Assembly (NCBI RefSeq): GCF_035594125.1
Contig: NC_087198.1
Span: forward strand, 1,524,599 to 1,588,598
Direction: 5' to 3'
From: Scylla paramamosain
Taxonomy: Eukaryota > Arthropoda > Malacostraca > Decapoda > Portunidae
Length of the DNA: 64,000 nucleotides
Made by a program: the position numbers and the translations under genes. The stretch's first letter is position 1; the number at the start of each line of letters is the position of its first letter. Below the pieces are notes generated by a model. It worked only from the letters and a program-made list of their open reading frames with translations, was not told the DNA's origin and made no database searches. Of the stretch, positions 56,801-64,000 are shown one piece after another.

Positions 56801-59800
56801 TTCATATTGGTTGGTTTCCATCCGTTTTAGCGTTTTTCTACGTAAAACACAGAAAAGACACGTTTTCAGTAATTTTGTTTTTGATTCCCATATAGAGTGA
56901 CTTCCATGTTATTTATCATTTTGATGCCTAACATGCAGAAAAAAAACTCAAAAGACAGGTTTCTTGTAAAGTCGTTTAATTTCCCCATATAGGTAGCTTT
57001 GCATACACTTTAGGGTTTGGTACATAAGTCCGAAAAAAAGCTAAAATTAACTTTTTTCATAATATGCTTTTTTCACGTAATTTTCCTGAATTTTGCCAGA
57101 ATTTTTGCATCATGGTACCTATGAAGATCAATAAAAAAAAAATGCTGTTTTTATTTTTTTTATTTTTTTCTCTATAAAGAGTGTTATTTGTGGTTTTTAG
57201 CTTTTTGGTACTTAAGGAACTTCTAAACACTCATAATACACATTCTTCGCAATGTCCTTTCATTCCCAAACATAGGGTTCTTTGCATGTATTTAGGCGTT
57301 TTTATTGGTAACAATCCCAAAAGCACTCAAAATACATGTTTTTTGAGAATGTTATTCTGTTTTTGCATAAAGGGTGTTTTGCATGGGTTTTAACGTTTTG
57401 GTATGTAAGGAGCTCAAAAAAACTTAAAAGCAAGTTCTTGGTAAAAGTTGGTTATATTCCCATGTAATGTGATTGCCCTGCTTTTTAGTGCTTTATTACC
57501 TAACACGCTGAAAATCACTAAAAAGACACTTTTTTTAGTAATTTTTTTTTCCACAGTTCCCCATGTAATTTGGGATTGGACCACTAAGAATGTGAAAAAA
57601 AAACACTCAAAATACACTCATTTCCTAAGATTGTTCTGTTTCTCAATTAAGAGTATTATTCATGAGTTTTAGCATTTTGGTATCTAAGAAACTTCTCCAT
57701 AGATACGAGTTTTTGCGTTTTTTGCCTTATGGTTCTTGAAAAGTATTAAAACATTCATTATACAATTTTCTTGTAATAGCCTTTTTTTTCCCAATACAGA
57801 CTGCTTTACATTCATTTTTACGTTTTTTGTAGGTAACAAGCTCAAAAACACTCAACTTTTTTGTGATGTTATTCTATTTCTTCATATTGGTTGGTTTCCA
57901 TCCGTTTTAGGGTTCTACGCTAAATCTGAAAAGACACGTTTTCAGTAATATTGTTGAAATAACGGAAAACAGCGACACGTTTCTTGTAAAGTCGTGTAAT
58001 TTCCTCATATAGGTGGCTTTGCATGCACTTCCGGGTTTCGTACATAACTCCGGAAAAAGCTAAAATTATTTTTTTTCACATAATTTCCCTGAATTTTCTC
58101 AGAATTTTGGCATCTCGGTACCAATGAAGATGAATAACAAAAAAAAAAATCTATTTAAAGAAAAAAAAATCTCTATAAAGTGTTATTTGTGGGTTTCAGA
58201 TTTTTGGTACTTAAGGAACTTAAACATACTCATAATACACGTTTTTCGTAATGTCCTTTCGTTTCACAAACATAGCGTTCTTTGCATGTATTTAAGCGAT
58301 TTTATAGGTAACATGATCAAAAACACTCAAAATACATGTTTTTGGTAATGTTATTCTGTTTCTCCATAAAGGTTGTTTTGCATGTGTTTAGCGGTTTGGT
58401 ATGTAAGAAGTTAAAAAACACTTAAAGGCAAATTCTTCGTAAAATTTAGTTTTATTCCAGTGTAATGTGATTGTTCTGCTTTAAAGTGTTTTGTTGCATA
58501 TAACGCTCAAAAACACTCAAAAGACACTTTTCTGGTAATGTCATTTTTTTCCCACAAAGCTAGTTTCGCATGTAATTTGGGATTTTCATAACTAGGAATG
58601 TGAAAAACACTCAAAATACACTCATTTGGTAAGGTAGTTCTGTTTTTCAATTAAAAGTGTTATTCTTGAGTTTTAGCGTTTTGGTATGTAAGAAACTTCT
58701 CTATATACACGAATTTTTGCGTTTTTTGCCTTGTGGTTCTTGTGAAACTATAAAACACTCATTATACACGTTTCTCGTAACTTTTGCTTACCTATATAGA
58801 GTGCGTACCATCCATTTGCGCGTTTTTTGTAAGTGAAAAGCTCAAAAACACTTTTTGGTAATGTTAATCTATTTCTTCATATTTGTTGGTTTGCATCCGT
58901 TTCAGCGTTTTTCTACGTAAAACACTGAAAAGAAATGTTTTCAGTAATTTTGTTTTGGATTCACATATTGACTGACTTCCATATTATTTATCGTTTTAGT
59001 GCCTAACATGCTGAAAAACACTGAAAAGACAGGTTTCTGGAAAAGTCGTTGAACTTCCTTATATAGGTGGCATGGACTTTAGAGTTTGGTACATAAAAAT
59101 CCGAAAAAGAGCTATAATAAACTTTTTTGATAATGTTCTTTTTTCCACATAAGTTCCCTGAATTTTGGCAGAATTTTGGCATCTTGGTACCTATGAAAAT
59201 CAATATAAAAAAAGCTATTTTTTTTTTATTTATTTATTTTTTCTCTATAAAGAGTGTTATTTGTGGGTTTTAACGTTTTGGTACTTAAGGAACTTTAAAC
59301 GGTCCTAATACACGTTTCTCGTAATGTCCTTTCGTTCCCAAACATAGGGTTCTTTGCATGTATTTAAGCGTTTTTATAGGTAACATGATCAAAACACTTA
59401 AAACACATGTTTTTAGTAATGTTATTCTGCATCTCCATTAAGGAGTTTTTTGCATGCGTTTTAGCGTTTTGGTTTTTAAGAAGGTCAAAAACACTTCAAG
59501 GCAAGTTCTTGGTAAAAGTTGGTTTTATTCCCATGTAATGTGATTGCCCTGTTTTTTTTTTGTGTGTGTTTGATTTATTGCCTAACACGCTCAAAAACAC
59601 TCAAAAGACACTTCAGGTAATGTAATTTTTTTTTTCTAACATAGTTTCACGTGCTATTTCGAGTTTTGCTAAGAATGTGAAAAACACTCAAAATACACGC
59701 ATATGGTAAGGTTGTTCTGTTTCTCAATTAATATTGTTATTCATGAGTTTCAGCATTTTGGTATCTAAGAAACTTCTTTATATACACGAGTTTTTGCGTT

Positions 59801-60776
59801 TTTTGCGTTTTGGTTCTTGTGAACCACAAGTTCTTTTGCTCAAAAATAATAAGACACTCATGACACACGTTTCTTGTAATGTCCTTTTGTTTCCATTTTC
59901 GCATTTTTTGTAGGTAACAAGCTCAAAAACACTCAAAATGTACCTTTTTGGTAATGTTATTTTATTTCATCTTATTGGTTGGGTTGCATCCGTTTTAGCG
60001 TTTTTCTACGTAAAACACCAAAAAGACACGTTTTCAGTAATTTTGTTTTACATTCCCATATAGAGTGACTTGCATATTATTTACCGTTATGGTGCCAAAC
60101 AAGCTGAAAAACACTCATAAGACAGTTTTCTGGCAAAGATGTTTGATTTCCCCATATAAGAGGCTTTGCATGCACTTTAGGGTTTGCTACATAACAGTAC
60201 GAAAAAAAAAGCTAAAATTAACTTTTTTGATAATTGACTTATATTTTCCTGAATTTTGCCCAAATTTTGGCATCTAGGTACCTGTGAAGATGAAAAAAGA
60301 AAGAAAAAAATATCGTATTTATTTATTTATTTTTTCTCAATAAAGAGTGTTATTTGTGGCTTTTAGCTTTTTGGTAAATAGTGATCTTAAAAACACTCAT
60401 AATACACGTTTCTCGTAATGTCCTTTCGTTTCCCAAAAATAGGGTTCTTTCCATGTATTTAAGCGTTTTTATTGGTAACTTGATCAAAAACACTCAAAAT
60501 ATATGTTTTTGGTAATGCTATTCTCTTTCTCCATAAAGTGTGTTTTGCAGGCGTTTTAGCGTTTTGGTATATAAGGAGCTCAAAACACTTAAAGGCAAGT
60601 TCTTGGTAAAAAATGATTTTATTGCCATGTAAAGTGATTCTCATGGTTTTTGTTGCTTTATTACCTATCACGCTCAAAAACACTCAAAAGACACTTTTCT
60701 GGTAATGTCATTTTTTTTTCCCACATAAAGCTGGTTTCGCATGCAATTTGGGATTTTGGTAACTAAGAATGTGAAA

Positions 60777-60848
60777 AGAAAAGAACTAAATACACGCTAA
60801 AGAACTAAATAACTAAATACTAAATAAGAAAAACTAAATACACGCATT
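60777..60848. repeat. Local ACTAAATA-type expansion
   Basis: AAGAACTAAATACACGC, AAGAACTAAATAACTAAATA and ACTAAATACACGC follow one another where monomer E should simply end GAAAAGCACTCAAAATACACG. This is private to the present copy; the partner HOR at about 14090 is normal. Confidence 0.88.
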
Positions 60849-62729
60849 TAGTAAAGTTGTTCTGTTTCTCAATTAAGAGTGTTATACATGAGTTTCAGCA
60901 TTTTGGTATCTAGGAAACTTCTCCATATACACGAGTTTTTGCGTTTTTTGCCTTGTTGTTCTTTTGAACTATAATACACTCACTATACACTTTTCTCGCA
61001 ATGTCCCTTTGTTTCCCAAAATAGAGTCCTTTGTATCAATTTTAGAGTTTTTTTGTAGGTAACAAGCTCAAAAACACTCAAAAAATACCTTTTTAGTGTT
61101 TTTTTCTATTTCTTGATATTGGTTGGTTTGCATCCATTTTAACGTTTTTCTATGTAAAACACTGGGAAGACACGTTTTCAGTAATTTTGTTTTGGATTCT
61201 CATATAAAGTGAGTTCCTTATTATTTATCATTTTGGTGCCTAACATGCTGAAAAACACTCAAAAGACAGATTTCTGGTAAGGTCGTTTAATTTCCTCATA
61301 TAAGAGGCTTTGCATGCACTTTAGGGTTTGGTATATAACAGTCCGAAAAAAAAGCAAAAAAAAAACTTTTTTTATAATTTTCTTTTATCATATAATAGCC
61401 CGGAATTTTCCCAGAATTTTGGCATCTCGGTACCTATGAAGATGAATAACAAAAAAAAACCTTTTTTTTTATTTCTTATTTATTTATTTTTTTTTGTAAA
61501 TAAAGAGTGTTATTTGTGGGTTTTAGCTTTTCGGTACTGAAGGAACTAAACAACACTCATAATACATATTTCTCGTAATGTCTTTTCGTTTCCCAAACAT
61601 GAGGTTCTTTGCATGTATTTAAGCGTTTTTATAGATAACATGATCAAAAACACTCAAAATACATATTTTTCGTAATGTTATTCTGTTTCTCCATAAAGTT
61701 TGTTTTGCATGCGTTTTAGCGGTTTGGTATATAAGGAGCTCAAAAACATTTAAAGGCAAGTTTTTGGTATAAATTGGTGTTATTCCAATGCAATATGATT
61801 ACCCTGCTTTTTAGTGCTTTATTGCCTATCACGCTCAAAAACACTTAAAAGACACTTTTCTGCTAATGTCATTTTTTTCTCATATAAAGGTTGTTTCGCA
61901 TGCAATTTGGGGTTTTGGTAACTAAGAATGTGAAAAGCACTCAAAATACACGCATTTAGTAAGGTTGTTCTGTTTCTCAATTAAGAGACTTTCAGCATTT
62001 TTGTATCTAGGAACCTTCTCCATATACACGAGTTTTTGTGTTTTTTGCCTTTTGGTTCTTTTGAACTATAAAAAACTCATTATACACTTTTCTTGCAAAG
62101 TCCTTTTGTTTTCTTATATAGAGTGCTTTGCATCAATTTTCGCGTTTTTTGTAGGTAACAAGCTGAAAAACATTCAAAATATACCTTTTTGGTAATGTTT
62201 TTCTATTTCTTGATATTGGTTGGTTTGCATCCGTTTTAGCGTTTTTCTACGTAAAACACAGAAAAAACACGTTTTCATCAATTTTTTTTTTTATTCACAT
62301 ATAGAGTGAGTTCCTTATCGTTTTGGTGGTATTTATCGTTTTTTATGCTGAAAACACTAAAAAAACAGATTTTTGTTAAGGTCGTTTAATTTACTGTTTG
62401 GATGCACTTTAGGGTTTGGTACATAACAGTTTGAAAAAAAAACTAAAATTAACGTTTTTGATCATTTTCTTTTATCATATAATAGTCCTGAATTTTCCCA
62501 GAATTTTGGCATCTCGGTACATATGAACATAAATAACACAAAAAAAAATCCTATTTTTTTTATTTTCTTACTTTTTTTCTAAATAAAAAGTGTTATTTGT
62601 GGGTTTTAGCTTTTTGGTACTTAAGGAACTTAAAAACACCTTTCACTCTTTTGGTAATGTTCTTTTTTCCACATAAATTCCCTGAAATTTGGTAGAATTT
62701 TGGCATCTCGGTACCTATATGGATAAATA

Positions 62730-62780
62730 ACAAAAAAAAATAAAAAATAAAAAAAAAATAAATAAATAAATAAAAAATCC
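62730..62780. repeat. A-rich simple sequence (AAAT)n
   Basis: The A-run of monomer K1 has expanded into mixed A(6-10)T units with four AAAT repeats. The equivalent run is 8-17 bp in most other HORs. Confidence 0.9.
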
Positions 62781-63183
62781 AATTTTTTTAAATTTTTGTT
62801 AATTATTTTTTTCTAGATAAAGAGTGTTATATGTGGGTTTTAGCTTTTAGGTACTGAAAGAACTTTTAGGTACTGAAAGAAAAACACTCATAATACACGT
62901 TTCTCGTAATGTCCTTTCGTTTCCCAAACATAAAGTTCTTTGCATGTATTTAAGCGTTTTTATAGATATCATGATCAAAAACACTCAAAATACATGTATT
63001 TGGTAATATTATTCTGTTTCTCCATAAAATGTATTTTGCATGCATTTTAGCGTTTTGGTATGTAAGGAGCTCCAAAAAACTTAAAGGCAAGTTCTTGGTA
63101 AAATTTGCTTTTATTCCCATGTAATGTGATTGCCCTTCCTTTTAGTGCTTTATTGAGTAACACGTTCAAAAACACTCAAAAGA

Positions 63184-63652
63184 CATGCAAGGCCTCGCAT
63201 ATGAGGAAATAAGAGACCTTACCAGAAATCTGTCTTTTGAGTGTTTTTCAGCACGTTAGGCACCAAAACGATAACTAATAAGGAACTCACTCTATGTGGG
63301 AATCCAAAAGAAAATTGCTGAAAACCTGTTTTCTCAATGTTTTACGTGTTTACGCAAACCAACCAATATCAAGAAGCAGAAAAACATTACCAAAAATGTA
63401 TATTTTGAGTGTTTTTGAGCTTGTTACTTACAAAAAAAAAAAACGCAAAAATTGATACAAAGCACTCTATATTGGGAAACAAAAGGGACATTGCAAGAAA
63501 AGTGTATAATGAATGTTTTATAGTTCAAAAAAACCACAAGGCAAAAAACGCAAAAACTCGTGTATATGGAGAAGTTTTCTAGATACCAAAATGCAGAAAC
63601 TCGTGAATAACACTCTTCATTGAGAAACAGACCAACCTTACTAAATGCGTGT
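63184..63652 (-). repeat. Inverted HOR segment 4
   Basis: Left edge CATGCAAGGCCTCGCATATG; right edge CTTACTAAATGCGTGT. The neighbourhood matches segments 2 and 3: a type-f HOR before it and, after it, TCAAAAACACTAAAAGGCAA leading into a type-d HOR. It has a deletion around TTTTACGTGTTTACGC where the others read GTAGAAAAACGCTAAAACTG. Confidence 0.92.
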
Positions 63653-64000
63653 CAAAAACACTAAAAGGCAAGTTCTTCGTAAAAGTTGGTTTTATTCCCA
63701 TGTAATATGATTGCCCTGCTTTTTAGTGCTTTATTGCCTAACACGCTGAAAAACACTCAAAGACACTTTTCTGGTAATGTCATATTTTTCCCACATAAAG
63801 CTAGTTTCGCATGGAATTTGGGGTTTTGGTAACTAAGAATGTAAAAAAAACACTCAAAATACACGCATTTAGTGAGGTTGTTCTGTTTCTTGATTAAAAG
63901 TGTTATTCGTGGGTTTCAAAATTTTGGTATCTTAGAAACTTCTCCATACAGTCGAGTTTTTGCGTTTTTTGCCTTGTGATTCTGGTGAAACTATAAAACA
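63653..64000 (+). repeat. Satellite HOR array, forward block 8 (continues past window)
   Basis: Monomers D, E, F1 and F2 of a type-d HOR, recognised by GATTCTGGTGAAACTATAAA, as at 9020 and 18113. The array is not finished at the window edge. Confidence 0.88.

Larger units (their letters stand above)
54689..63183 (+). repeat. Satellite HOR array, forward block 7
   Basis: Landmarks lie at about 55514, 56575, 57106 (generic), 58109 (b), 59178 (f), 60269 (e/c), 61421 (a), 62508 (a) and 62702 (f). Two short units show deletions: 56575 to 57106 (B joins H near 56765) and 62508 to 62702 (K2 joins K1 near 62640). The run from 58109 onward is the partner of 11435-17789. No gene is recognisable. Confidence 0.88.

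Overview
This window contains no recognisable functional gene. It is a very AT-rich, multi-level satellite DNA array from a eukaryote. The only identifiable coding relics are pieces of a dead non-LTR retrotransposon. Its reverse-transcriptase motifs and its 3' end of 8-bp repeats fit the CR1 group of LINEs. CR1-type elements point to an animal. The style of the 3' end, with octamer repeats next to a GGCCTGATG-like stretch, reminds me of LINE tails common in arthropods, perhaps decapod crustaceans. That taxonomic guess is an inference of moderate to low confidence. There is no sign of bacterial gene organisation, rRNA or tRNA.

The array has three nested levels. (1) The basic monomer is about 95 bp. 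It has a T-rich half (GGTAATGTTATTCTGTTTC-like), a central GCATGC-like element followed by TTTAGCGTTTTGGTA, and an A-rich end (CAAAAACACTCAAAATACA). (2) Eleven different full monomers plus one half monomer form a higher-order repeat (HOR) of about 1.09 kb. Its landmark is TTTTGGCATCTCGGTACC, followed by an A-run and a T-rich stretch. I placed about 50 such landmarks, most 1.0-1.2 kb apart. (3) HOR variants recur in a fixed order and form a super-repeat of about 9 kb. Each period is marked by one inverted segment of about 460-505 bp; four such segments occur, at 8186, 17331, 41156 and 63184.

Layout: forward HORs 1-8185; inverted segment 1; forward HORs to 17330; inverted segment 2; forward HORs to 29388; a LINE 3'-end fragment (29389-29545); forward HORs to 33497; LINE remnant A on the minus strand (33498-34119); a block of plain monomers without HOR order (34120-37053); a 415-bp (TA)n tract (37054-37468); forward HORs to 41155; inverted segment 3; forward HORs to about 51190; LINE remnant B (51191-51933); a second copy of the plain-monomer block (51934-54688), which carries a large, fresh-looking palindrome (53160-53818); forward HORs to 63183; inverted segment 4; and forward repeats to the end.

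The LINE remnants and their plain-monomer flanks are two copies of one duplicated locus, 17.8 kb apart. They share a frameshift but carry different deletions. The LINE therefore inserted once and was then carried along as the array rearranged. The many short open frames of 60-140 codons are chance readings of the repeat. The longest one, 177 codons at 36979-37512, is mostly the (TA)n tract. The interest lies in the array architecture: hierarchy, embedded inversions, fold-back palindromes and a passenger LINE. I found no convincing evidence of an undescribed protein-based system.
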